14,104 bases of DNA from the NCBI GenBank assembly GCA_046566065.1, contig JBKHXK010000047.1:1-14104 (forward strand). Reading direction: 5' to 3'. This DNA is from MB1-2 sp046566065 (GTDB taxonomy: Bacteria; Actinomycetota; CADDZG01; WHSQ01). The position numbers were made by a program, and so were the translations under genes. The notes beneath the pieces were generated by a model. It saw only the letters and a list, made by a program, of their open reading frames with translations. It made no database searches and had not been told where the DNA came from. Numbering within the stretch: the first letter of the stretch is position 1; every line of letters begins with the position of its first letter. This document shows, piece after piece, positions 7,601-14,104 of the stretch.

Positions 7601-9121
7601 CTGCGCGTTCGGACGGCCGGTGAGCGTGTCGGTGTCGCGGTCCCAGTTGATGCGAGGACGCAGCTCGGCGAACTCGTCCGATGGATATCGACCCGAGAGC
7701 ATGTCGAGCACCGCCTCGAGCCCCGTCCGCGGGAGCTCCGCGAAGGGGGCCGAGCGGGTGATGACCTCCTCCAGCTCGTCCACCCGCCAGGGGTCCATCG
7801 CCACCATCGCGGTGATCTGTTGCGCGAGGACGTCCAACGGGTTGCGCGGGAAAGAGATCGCTTCGATCGCGCCGTTAGCGATGCGCTCCGCCACCACCGC
7901 GCACTCGACGAGATCGCCCCGGAACTTCGGATAGAAGACGCCGCGGCTCACCGCCCCGACCTGGTGCCCGGCCCTCCCGAAGCGCTGGAGACCGGACGCG
8001 ACCGAGTCGGGCGCCTCCACCTGTACGACCAGGTCGACGGATCCCATGTCGATACCGAGCTCGAGCGAGCTGGTCGCCACCACCGCGGGCAGCCGTCCCG
8101 CTTTCAGGTCCTCCTCGATCGCCGAACGCTGCTCCCGGCTGACCGAGCCGTGGTGGGCTCGGACGATCTCCTCCTCGGCGAGCTCGTTCAATCGGCCGCA
8201 CAGCCGCTCCGCCAGACGCCGCGAGTTCGCGAACACGATCGTCGAGGAATGCTCGCGGATCAGGCCCAGCAACGACTCCTCGACATGGGGCCAGATGCTC
8301 GTGCGCTCCTCGGCCCCCGCAACCGTCCCGCTCTTGATCTCGCCCGTCGGCTCCCCCAGCGCGGCCATGTCCTCGACCGGGACGACGACGGACAGATCGA
8401 ACTCCTTCTCGGATGCAGGCGAGACCACCTCGATCTCTCGTTTCCCGCCGAGGAAGCGCGCCACCTCCTCGACCGGCCGCACGGTGGCGGACAGACCTAC
8501 GCGCTGAGCGGGCTTCTCCAGCAAGGCGTCGAGCCGCTCCAGGCTGACCGCTAGATGGGCGCCGCGTTTCGTCGCCGCCACCGCGTGCACCTCGTCGACG
8601 ATCACGGTCTCGACGTGGCGGAGAGCGTCCCGTGCCTGCGACGTCAGCAACAGGAACAGCGACTCCGGAGTGGTGATCAAGATGTCGGGCGGAGAGGACG
8701 CGAACCTCCGGCGCTCCTCTGGTGGCGTATCGCCGGTGCGGATGCCGACCGCGATGTCGGGAGGCTCGAGCTCGAGCCGCAGCGAAGCACCGCGGATGCC
8801 GGCGAGCGGCGAGCGAAGGTTGCGCTCGACGTCCACCGCCAGAGCTTTCAGCGGCGACACGTAGAGCACCCGCAGCCGCTCCTTGGGAGCGGGCTTCGGG
8901 GCGGTCGCCAGGCGATCCAACGACCACAAGAAAGCGGCAAGCGTCTTGCCGGACCCGGTCGGGGCTATCACCAGGGCGTCCCGGCCCCCGGCCACCGCGC
9001 GCCACGCCCCGGCCTGAGCCGCGGTGGGCGCTTCGAAAGCGCTCGAGAACCAATCCTTGGTGGCGGGGCTGAAGAGATCCAGGGGCCCGGGTGAGGCGGC
9101 CATGGCCCCATCATCTCCCAC
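4688..9121 (-). CDS. lhr: ATP-dependent DNA helicase Lhr (long form with C-terminal domain)
   Basis: Superfamily 2 DNA translocase/helicase moving 3'-5' on single-stranded DNA and implicated in damage repair. At 1477 residues it is the long form, near the length of the mycobacterial protein. Seen: motif I APTGSGKT (53-60), Ia SPLKAL (89-94), Ib TPESL (151-155), II DEVH (176-179), III SAT (211-213), IV FANSRR (297-302), V ATSSLELGIDMG (349-360) and VI QRFGRAGH (379-386). The winged-helix and beta-barrel part of the Lhr core follows, with conserved FWHGDAPGR. The last 600 or so residues are the Lhr C-terminal domain, ending VVVIVDGRLVFYVEKGGR and GFRPTSRGLRLRA. The GTG at 9121 has GAGGT (9129-9133) at 7 bases; ATG at 9103 (1471 residues) is a good alternative. 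It lies 21 bases after the adnB stop and overlaps nei2, arguing for joint expression. The reading frame is intact. Confidence 0.96.
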   Translation of the reverse strand: MGDDGAMAASPGPLDLFSPATKDWFSSAFEAPTAAQAGAWRAVAGGRDALVIAPTGSGKTLAAFLWSLDRLATAPKPAPKERLRVLYVSPLKALAVDVERNLRSPLAGIRGASLRLELEPPDIAVGIRTGDTPPEERRRFASSPPDILITTPESLFLLLTSQARDALRHVETVIVDEVHAVAATKRGAHLAVSLERLDALLEKPAQRVGLSATVRPVEEVARFLGGKREIEVVSPASEKEFDLSVVVPVEDMAALGEPTGEIKSGTVAGAEERTSIWPHVEESLLGLIREHSSTIVFANSRRLAERLCGRLNELAEEEIVRAHHGSVSREQRSAIEEDLKAGRLPAVVATSSLELGIDMGSVDLVVQVEAPDSVASGLQRFGRAGHQVGAVSRGVFYPKFRGDLVECAVVAERIANGAIEAISFPRNPLDVLAQQITAMVAMDPWRVDELEEVITRSAPFAELPRTGLEAVLDMLSGRYPSDEFAELRPRINWDRDTDTLTGRPNAQRLAVTSGGTIPDRGLFGVFIAGENGSRVGELDEEMVYESRVGDMFVLGASTWLIQEITHDRVLVSPAPGQAGKMPFWHGDAPGRDAELGAAVGSFIREVMQLDEGERAQRLRRAGLDELAAGNLVSYLQEQKDATGVLPDDRTIVLERFRDELGDWRVCIHSSFGARVHAPWAQAIEAKVREELGLEVQSMYTDDGIVVRLPETEEPPPPDLALFDPEEIEDLIVGILGGSAVFASRFRECAARALLLPKRRPGSRTPLWQQRQRSAHLLQIAGRYPSFPIVIETYRECLQDVFDVPALVELLSAIRRREVRVVEVETAHPSPFASSLQFSYVSAFMYEGDVPLAERRAQALSLDRSLLAEIMGRQELRDLIDEGALTSLELDLQLLSEERKISNVDFLHDALRLVGDLSEHEISARSADPARVPSWIEALIDARRALRLRVAGEERVIAIEDAARFRDALGVAMPVGIPQAFLEPVDDPLGDLIARFARTHGPFTSDAPAARLGLGVAVVERVLKQLESAGRLVQGEFRPSGAGMEWVDIEVLRRLRRRSLAAFRKEVEPVPPEVLARFALAWQGIGPGGPRHASLDAVYDVITQLQGAPIPASALESQVLPVRLPAYTGNLLDELGASGDIVWAGAGAIGPRDGWVTLALASEAPLLLAPPSVEELSPVAEQVRDALAGGGALFFRQLAAAVGSTDDSELLLAIWELVWAGWVTNDTLAPLRALLAAGPKQPRRGRSRRPALPSRQGPAAGAGRWSLVPDRVDSPTRRLHAMTTQMLARHGIVTRGSVQAEKVTGGFAAVYGVLRALEDAGRCRRGYFVEGLGGAQFASAGAVDRMRSLSDQRFTERITQVLAATDPANPYGAALPWPEREAEGGHRPGRKAGAVVVIVDGRLVFYVEKGGRTLLSYPHEDDTVQPAVDALVLAARDGVLGKLSVEKADGEPVLDAPFAGALMDAGFRPTSRGLRLRA

Positions 9122-9128
9122 CCGGGTG

Positions 9129-9133
9129 ACCTC
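9129..9133 (-). promoter_or_regulatory. Ribosome binding site of lhr
   Basis: GAGGT on the minus strand lies 7 bases before the GTG at 9121, within the short gap after the adnB stop. It is the main reason for preferring the GTG over the ATG at 9103, whose nearest GGAG is 11 bases away. Confidence 0.5.
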
Positions 9134-9142
9134 GAGATCCGG

Positions 9143-12100
9143 CTAGGCCAGCACCCGCGTCAAGGGCGGCTCGCCGTCGAGGAACAGATATGTGAGCCTG
9201 AGCGCGGCCCCCTCGGGGACCAGTCCGTTCGCCTTCAACGCACTCGCGTAGAGCGACAGCTGGTCCTCCTCCGGAAGGTCCTCGTACCCCTTGCGGCTCC
9301 CGGTCTTGAAATCGACGATCTCGTAGCCACCTTCCGGCAGCGTGTAGACCGCGTCGATCCGGCCGCGCACCAAACGGTCCCCATGTCGCATCGTGAACGG
9401 CAGCTCGACCATCGCTTCGCCGCTGGGAAGCTCCGCCAGCTCCCGCTCCGCGTACCCCGAGGTTTTGAAGTGCTCGAGGAGCTCTTGGATCACCGCCTGA
9501 TCCGTCACCTTCGCGGGCTCGTCGAGCTCGGCCTCTTCCGGATAGGGAGCCAGGCCGCGAGCCTTCTCCTCGATCAACCTGTGAACCTCGGTGCCGATCC
9601 TCCGTTGCGTCGTCGGTCGCTGCGGCAGCGGACGCGCCAGATCCCACTCCGTGAGACGGCCGGAACGGAGCCCGACCAGGCTGGTCGCAGACACGATGTC
9701 CGGGACGCCCGGAGGTCGACGACCATCCTTCGGTGCGGCCCCCGCGATCATCGTGAGGTCGCGCCGATGCGCCTCCATCAACTCGTCGACGCGCACGCGT
9801 TCCTCCTCCGGGATGCTCGCCAGCAGGGAGTCACCCGTCACCTCGCCCGTGACCAGCGCCTCCGCTGCCGTCCCCCAGCCTTGCGGGAACAGCTCGTCCT
9901 CCACCGCGATGCGCGGGACCGGAGGCCAGACCCGGCGATCCTCCATCGCGTCGAACATCGGGTTCTCTGAGGGGAGCTCGTCGCGCCGGACGATCTCGAG
10001 CAAGCCCTTGGCTTCGAGCTTCTCGAGGTCCTCCCAGAACTCCGACGGCCCCTTCGGCGACTTGTCCCGCCCGTACCACCAGGAGGCGGTGACGGCCAGG
10101 CGCTGCTTGGCGCGCGTGAGCGCAACGTAGAAGAGACGCCGCTCGTCCTCGATCACCCGCTCTGCCACCGCCGCCTTGAACTTCGGCAGACTCCCTTCGA
10201 ACCTCGGCAGGTGGGCCGCGTCCTCACGCACCTCGTAGGGAAGCTCGGAGTAACTCGTCAGCGGGTTCGACCCTCTGGTGTTGGGGAAGATCGACCACAC
10301 CTTGCCCCCGTTGCGCCCCTCGGCCGCGGCCACGGAGGGAACGAAGACGCACTCGAACTCGAGACCCTTCGCGGAGTGCACGGTCATCAGCTTCACGGAG
10401 TCCTGTTCCGCCGGCTGGGTGGCATCCAGCGTCTCTTCGGCTTGCTCGGCCGCGTCCAGGTAAGAGATGAACGAGCGCAGCGTCGCCTCTCCCTCGACGG
10501 GGGCGAAGCTCGCCACGTGATCGAGGAAGTTCGAGATGTTCTGACGCGCGGCCCCCGCGGTGCGCGACATCGAGGAATCGAGCGCCGCGTTGATCCCAGC
10601 TCCATGGATGATCTCCTGCACCAGGTCGAGCAAAGGGCCACTCGACCTCTTGCGCATCGCGCTCAGTCTCTTGGAGAAGGCCGTCAGCCGCTTCTTCGCG
10701 TCCGTGCTCAGATCCTCGATCTCGTCGAGGTGATTGAGCGCTTCGGCCAGCGAGTAAGCGACATCGCCGGGCTCCATGTCGCGCGCGAGTTCTTCGTCTC
10801 CTCCGGCGAGACGCATCCGCAGGTCCCAGTTCTGCGAGGTGGCCCAGCGCGCCAGCAAGGAGAGATCCCGGTAGTGGATCCGCCAGCGGGGGCCGAGAAG
10901 GATGCGGCCGAGCCATCGGTTCGCGCCGGGCTTCGACTCGAGTGCGCGCAACCAGGCCACGATCTCGGTGACCTCCGGCGTCTTCAGCAGACCGCCGAGG
11001 CCGATCACCTCGACCGGCACCTCTGCCTCTTCCAGCGCATGCAAGAGCGCGTCCATGGCGGCCTTGCGTCTGACGAGGATCGCGATGTCCTTCCACTGCA
11101 CCGGAGGCCTGCCCTCGGCGGTCGGCTCGCCGTGCAACACCTTGCATCGTTCGGCGATCCATTCCGCCTCGCTGCGCTCGTCGGAGAACAGGCCCAGGCC
11201 GACCGCACCGGTCCCATTGCCGGGCTGGGCCCGGAGTGGGTCGCCGGGTCTGCGCTCGGGATCGATGCCGGCGACGACCTCGTTGGCCACCTCGAGGATG
11301 TTCGAGCCCGACCTGAAGTTCTCCGACAGCGAGACGGGCGCGTAGGGCCGGCCGTCGTCCCGCGGGAAGTCGGTGGGGAAACCGATCAGGTTGTACATCG
11401 TCGCTCCGCGCCAGGCGAAGATCGCTTGACGCGCGTCGCCCACGGCCGTGACCGCTCCCCCGGGCCCGATCAACGCCTGCAGCATCCGCCGTTGCGCGAC
11501 GTTGGTGTCTTGATACTCGTCCAGCAGCACGAAGGGGAAGCGGCTGCGATAGCCGTCTCGCACCTCGGCGTTGCCCTCGAGCACCTCGACCGCTTTCGAG
11601 ATCTGGTCTCCGAAGTCGATCCGCCCCGCCCGCTGCTTGGCCTCTATATAGGCGCCAACCGCTCGCACCAGCTCCTTGCGCTTAGCGGCGGTCTCCGCCA
11701 GCTTCTCGTCGACCCCCGCCATCGAGAGGATGCGATCGGCGGCCGCATCGATCGAGTCGAGCCCCACCATGTGGTCGGACACCGACGACGCGAGCCCCAG
11801 CGCGGATCCCACCACGTAAGCGGAGCGGATCTCGAGCACCTCGAACGGCGGCAGGTCATCCAGACACGACAGCAACAGCTGCCACTGCTGCGCATCGGAC
11901 AACAGCCCGGCCTCGGGCTCGACCCCCACCAGCAACCCGTGATCGCGCACGATGCCCGCGGCGAAGGCGTTGTAGGTCTGGACCGTGACCTCTTCGCCCG
12001 ACTCGTCATGGATCTCGCCGAGAGCGAGGTGGATCCTCTCCATCAGCTCGTCGGCGGCCTTGTTGGTGAAGGTCAAGCCGAGGATCTGAGACGGCGAGAA

Positions 12101-12280
12101 CGGCTGCGTCTCCAGAGCCCAGGCGATGCGCGCCGCCATGACCGCGGTCTTCCCCGAGCCCGCACCCGCGATGAGATAGAGAGGCTCGAGCGGATGCGAG
12201 ATGGCGCGCCACTGCTCGTCGGTCGGCTCGTAGCCTTTGAGCGCGGCCCTGATCGCGTCGGAACGGCGGGGGTCGTTCAT
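9143..12280 (-). CDS. adnB: UvrD-like helicase with C-terminal RecB-family nuclease (AdnB)
   Basis: Motor-nuclease subunit of the AdnAB double-strand-break resection machine; 1045 residues. Seen: Q-motif Gln23, Walker A AGAGSGKT (38-45), Ia LTFTNKAADE (69-78), motif II LLDEYQDTN (252-260), motif III VGDARQAIFAWRGA (280-293), motif V TVHSAKGLEF (633-642) and motif VI RRLFYVALTRAK (714-725). The C-terminal PD-(D/E)XK nuclease has His900, Asp976 (GRIDAV), Asp990 and Lys992 (DFKTG), Gln1007 and Tyr1011, so both the motor and the nuclease look active. No cysteine cluster flanks the nuclease, so no iron-sulfur staple is expected in this subunit. The ATG at 12280 has AAGGAG at 8 bases and overlaps the adnA stop (ATGA). 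Being the second gene of the pair matches AdnB in mycobacteria. A lone UvrD or PcrA is excluded by the nuclease domain; an AddA-like name is possible but the tandem partner favours AdnB. Confidence 0.92.
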   Translation of the reverse strand: MNDPRRSDAIRAALKGYEPTDEQWRAISHPLEPLYLIAGAGSGKTAVMAARIAWALETQPFSPSQILGLTFTNKAADELMERIHLALGEIHDESGEEVTVQTYNAFAAGIVRDHGLLVGVEPEAGLLSDAQQWQLLLSCLDDLPPFEVLEIRSAYVVGSALGLASSVSDHMVGLDSIDAAADRILSMAGVDEKLAETAAKRKELVRAVGAYIEAKQRAGRIDFGDQISKAVEVLEGNAEVRDGYRSRFPFVLLDEYQDTNVAQRRMLQALIGPGGAVTAVGDARQAIFAWRGATMYNLIGFPTDFPRDDGRPYAPVSLSENFRSGSNILEVANEVVAGIDPERRPGDPLRAQPGNGTGAVGLGLFSDERSEAEWIAERCKVLHGEPTAEGRPPVQWKDIAILVRRKAAMDALLHALEEAEVPVEVIGLGGLLKTPEVTEIVAWLRALESKPGANRWLGRILLGPRWRIHYRDLSLLARWATSQNWDLRMRLAGGDEELARDMEPGDVAYSLAEALNHLDEIEDLSTDAKKRLTAFSKRLSAMRKRSSGPLLDLVQEIIHGAGINAALDSSMSRTAGAARQNISNFLDHVASFAPVEGEATLRSFISYLDAAEQAEETLDATQPAEQDSVKLMTVHSAKGLEFECVFVPSVAAAEGRNGGKVWSIFPNTRGSNPLTSYSELPYEVREDAAHLPRFEGSLPKFKAAVAERVIEDERRLFYVALTRAKQRLAVTASWWYGRDKSPKGPSEFWEDLEKLEAKGLLEIVRRDELPSENPMFDAMEDRRVWPPVPRIAVEDELFPQGWGTAAEALVTGEVTGDSLLASIPEEERVRVDELMEAHRRDLTMIAGAAPKDGRRPPGVPDIVSATSLVGLRSGRLTEWDLARPLPQRPTTQRRIGTEVHRLIEEKARGLAPYPEEAELDEPAKVTDQAVIQELLEHFKTSGYAERELAELPSGEAMVELPFTMRHGDRLVRGRIDAVYTLPEGGYEIVDFKTGSRKGYEDLPEEDQLSLYASALKANGLVPEGAALRLTYLFLDGEPPLTRVLA

Positions 12281-14104
12281 GCCGGCAGCTCCTTGCCTTC
12301 GGACCACAACGGACAGAGCGGCTTGAACTTGCACCAGGTGCAATCGGCTTCGGGGTTGGGCCGGAAGTCCTCGGCCAGCACGCCCTCGATCAACCCAGGC
12401 AGCCGCTTGATCGCTTCCTCGGCCTCTTCGGGGGTCTGGGAGCGCTTCGCAACCTGCCCACGCGACAGCGGGGCCCCCGGGTAGACGAGCTGCATCGATG
12501 TGGGCTCGCCGAGTGCCGAGAGCTCCGGATCGGAGCTGGCCGCCAGATGATAGATCGCCAGCTGAAGCGACTGTTTGGCTTCGTCCCACTGCACCGGATG
12601 GCGCGAGGTCTTGTAGTCGGTGACGATCAGGTTCTTGCCGACGGCATCGACGCGGTCGATCCGGCCCGTGATGCGATGTCCCTCCAGATGCACCTTGAAA
12701 CTCATCTCGGCCCTCGTCGCCTCGCCCGGCTTCAACTGGGTGAGGTAGCGCTCGATCATGATCTGACCGTCGCGTCGGAACTGGCGCGCCATGGCCCGGT
12801 TCGGGAACACTGATTCGTCGAACAGCTCGTTGTAGCGCGCTCTCAAAGCAGGCCAGTCTCCCGGCGGGATCACACCGGTCTCGATCTCTTCGAACACTTT
12901 GTGGATCCACGAACCGAACGCCATGTTGTGGGAGCTCTCGGGGTCTAGGCCCAACACCACCGAGCAGAGGTATTGCAGACCGCAGTTGTCGTAGGTCGAG
13001 ATGCGCGAATAACTCGTGCGCAACTTGTCCAGCGGCAGGTCGTCATCGGGATCGGCCTGCTGCACACGGATCTGCACGGCTCCATCGGTCCAATCCCAGC
13101 GCCACCACCACTCCGACGGATGAGCCGAGGCGCAGCTCGGGTCGAGCCGGCAGATCTCTTCGATCGCCAGCAGGGCCGCGATCCGCTCGGACGCGGGCTT
13201 CGTCACGTCGGCGAGCGTCCTGCGATGCGCGGCAGCGGCCTCGGCGAAGGTCAGAGGCGGCCGATCCGCGGCCGGTTCGACCTCGGGCATCTCTCCGGTC
13301 AGCTCGGCGATGAAGCGGCTGGGCTCTCCTCGGCGGCTCGGCCCGGGCGAGGTCGTGATCAGGCACCTCGTCTTGGCTCTGGTGACCGACACGTAGAAGA
13401 CGCGTCGATCTTCCATCTCGTTCTTGCGGGACCGCGCCGCGGGATCGGTCTCGTCTAGGAAGTACGGGTCGAACAGACCTGTCGCCCGTCGACCTTTCGG
13501 GATCGAGCCCTCGACCACACCTGCGACGGCCACCAACGACCACTCCTTGCCCTTGGCTCCGTGGAACGACACGATGCTGACGCCGCCGCCCGAGCGTTCC
13601 GGCGGCAGCCAGGGATCCGCACCGAAGTCGGCGCGCCCGATGGCCTCGAGATACTCGAGGAAGGATCCCGACCCGCGGCGTCTCTCCACGAAGCGCCCCA
13701 GGGCCCGGCTGAACGCAACCAGCGCATCGAGATCGCGGTGAGCCGCTCCCTGCGGATCGGCTTCAGCTGCGGCGCGCAGCTCCCCACACAGCCGGGACCG
13801 CTCCCAGATCAACCAGAACGCCTCGTCGGCGGGTGCGTCCTTGCGCTCGCGCAGGACGTCGCGCAACTGCAACAGCTCCTGCAGGCGCTCCCCTGCGTCG
13901 GCATCACCGGGGACCTCGACACCCGCGTGCACGACCTCGCCCAGGGTCTTCGAAGACACCCGCGCCAAACGTTCCAGCTCGCGCACGGAGCGGTCGGAGA
14001 GGTCGACCAAGGGGGACCGGAGCAACTGAGCCACGTCTTCCGCCTCGGGCTGGTCCTGGTAGGCGAACCTCGCCAGGTCGACGAAGGCTCTGACGATGGG
14101 CTCG
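12277..14104 (-). CDS. adnA: UvrD-like helicase with iron-sulfur RecB-family nuclease (AdnA), partial, N-terminus off the right edge
   Basis: C-terminal part (about 609 residues) of the first AdnAB subunit; the frame is open to the window edge, so the Walker A and B motifs are not visible. GTG at 14034 is an internal codon, not the start. Seen: helicase motif V-like SFHGAKGKEW (about 13569-13540) and motif VI DRRVFYVSVTRAK (about 13410-13372). The nuclease domain follows, with His in WIHKVFE (12903), Asp in GRIDRVD (12657), DYKTS with Asp and Lys (12618, 12612) and QLAIY. Cysteines in YDNC (12984) and in C-x2-C-x5-C (12342, 12333, 12315) make the four-cysteine set of an iron-sulfur-stapled RecB/AddB/Cas4-type nuclease. 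It ends with an ATGA overlap onto adnB, as expected for subunits made in equal amounts. Family and gene order support AdnA; AddB or another RecB-like helicase-nuclease is the alternative. Confidence 0.88.
   Translation of the reverse strand, partial: EPIVRAFVDLARFAYQDQPEAEDVAQLLRSPLVDLSDRSVRELERLARVSSKTLGEVVHAGVEVPGDADAGERLQELLQLRDVLRERKDAPADEAFWLIWERSRLCGELRAAAEADPQGAAHRDLDALVAFSRALGRFVERRRGSGSFLEYLEAIGRADFGADPWLPPERSGGGVSIVSFHGAKGKEWSLVAVAGVVEGSIPKGRRATGLFDPYFLDETDPAARSRKNEMEDRRVFYVSVTRAKTRCLITTSPGPSRRGEPSRFIAELTGEMPEVEPAADRPPLTFAEAAAAHRRTLADVTKPASERIAALLAIEEICRLDPSCASAHPSEWWWRWDWTDGAVQIRVQQADPDDDLPLDKLRTSYSRISTYDNCGLQYLCSVVLGLDPESSHNMAFGSWIHKVFEEIETGVIPPGDWPALRARYNELFDESVFPNRAMARQFRRDGQIMIERYLTQLKPGEATRAEMSFKVHLEGHRITGRIDRVDAVGKNLIVTDYKTSRHPVQWDEAKQSLQLAIYHLAASSDPELSALGEPTSMQLVYPGAPLSRGQVAKRSQTPEEAEEAIKRLPGLIEGVLAEDFRPNPEADCTWCKFKPLCPLWSEGKELPA
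12289..12294 (-). promoter_or_regulatory. Ribosome binding site of adnB
   Basis: AAGGAG on the minus strand, inside the last codons of adnA, stands 8 bases before the ATG at 12280. It fixes the adnB start; the longer open frame upstream (to about 12910) is only the adnA coding region read in another frame. Confidence 0.7.

Noticed and set aside
7274..8554. 426-residue open frame on the plus strand
   Set aside because: Antisense to the Lhr helicase core, with Arg/His/Asp-rich composition and no domain. No supporting ribosome site was evident.
10211..12484. 757-residue open frame on the plus strand
   Set aside because: Antisense to adnB, whose helicase motifs are intact through this stretch. 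The translation is rich in Arg, Asp, His and Leu with no family signature, typical of a shadow frame.
12281..12910. Extension of adnB to a start at 12910
   Set aside because: This would overlap more than 600 bases of adnA's nuclease domain. The ATG at 12280 has a good ribosome site and an ATGA overlap, and the helicase Q-motif begins soon after it.

Overview
The window is a high-G+C bacterial chromosome segment in which every gene I can support lies on the minus strand. The organism looks like an actinomycete (Actinomycetota). Evidence: an AdnA/AdnB helicase-nuclease pair, a mycobacterial-type Lhr helicase overlapping an Nei2-type DNA glycosylase, a homodimeric AceE-type pyruvate dehydrogenase E1, and frequent GTG starts with GGAGG-like ribosome binding sites. 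I cannot place it more finely; a deep-branching or uncultivated actinobacterial lineage is possible.

Layout, in the direction of transcription (right to left). (1) 14104-12277: the C-terminal part of AdnA, running off the right edge. (2) 12280-9143: AdnB, complete, joined to adnA by an ATGA stop/start overlap. (3) 9121-4688: Lhr, complete. (4) 4695-3865: an Nei2-like formamidopyrimidine/endonuclease VIII family glycosylase whose start overlaps the lhr stop by 8 bases. (5) 3862-3545: a small CBS-domain protein starting 2 bases after the glycosylase stop. These five genes are so tightly packed that they are very probably one transcript. (6) 3468-802: AceE, after a 76-base gap that holds its ribosome binding site and a possible promoter. 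(7) 696-1: an alpha/beta hydrolase of the haloalkane dehalogenase family, running off the left edge, after a 105-base gap with a terminator-like hairpin and G-rich repeats.

Functionally, the right two thirds form a DNA-repair block: AdnAB resects double-strand breaks, Lhr is a 3'-5' DNA translocase/helicase linked to damage repair, and Nei2 removes oxidised bases. In Mycobacterium, to my recollection, adnAB (Rv3202c-Rv3201c) and lhr-nei2 (Rv3296-Rv3297) are separate loci, so their fusion into one operon here is the most notable feature. The left third is central metabolism plus a possible dehalogenase, with no obvious link to repair. No tRNA, rRNA, CRISPR array, insertion sequence or phage gene was seen, and I found no convincing wholly new system. 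Gaps between genes are all short (at most about 105 bases).
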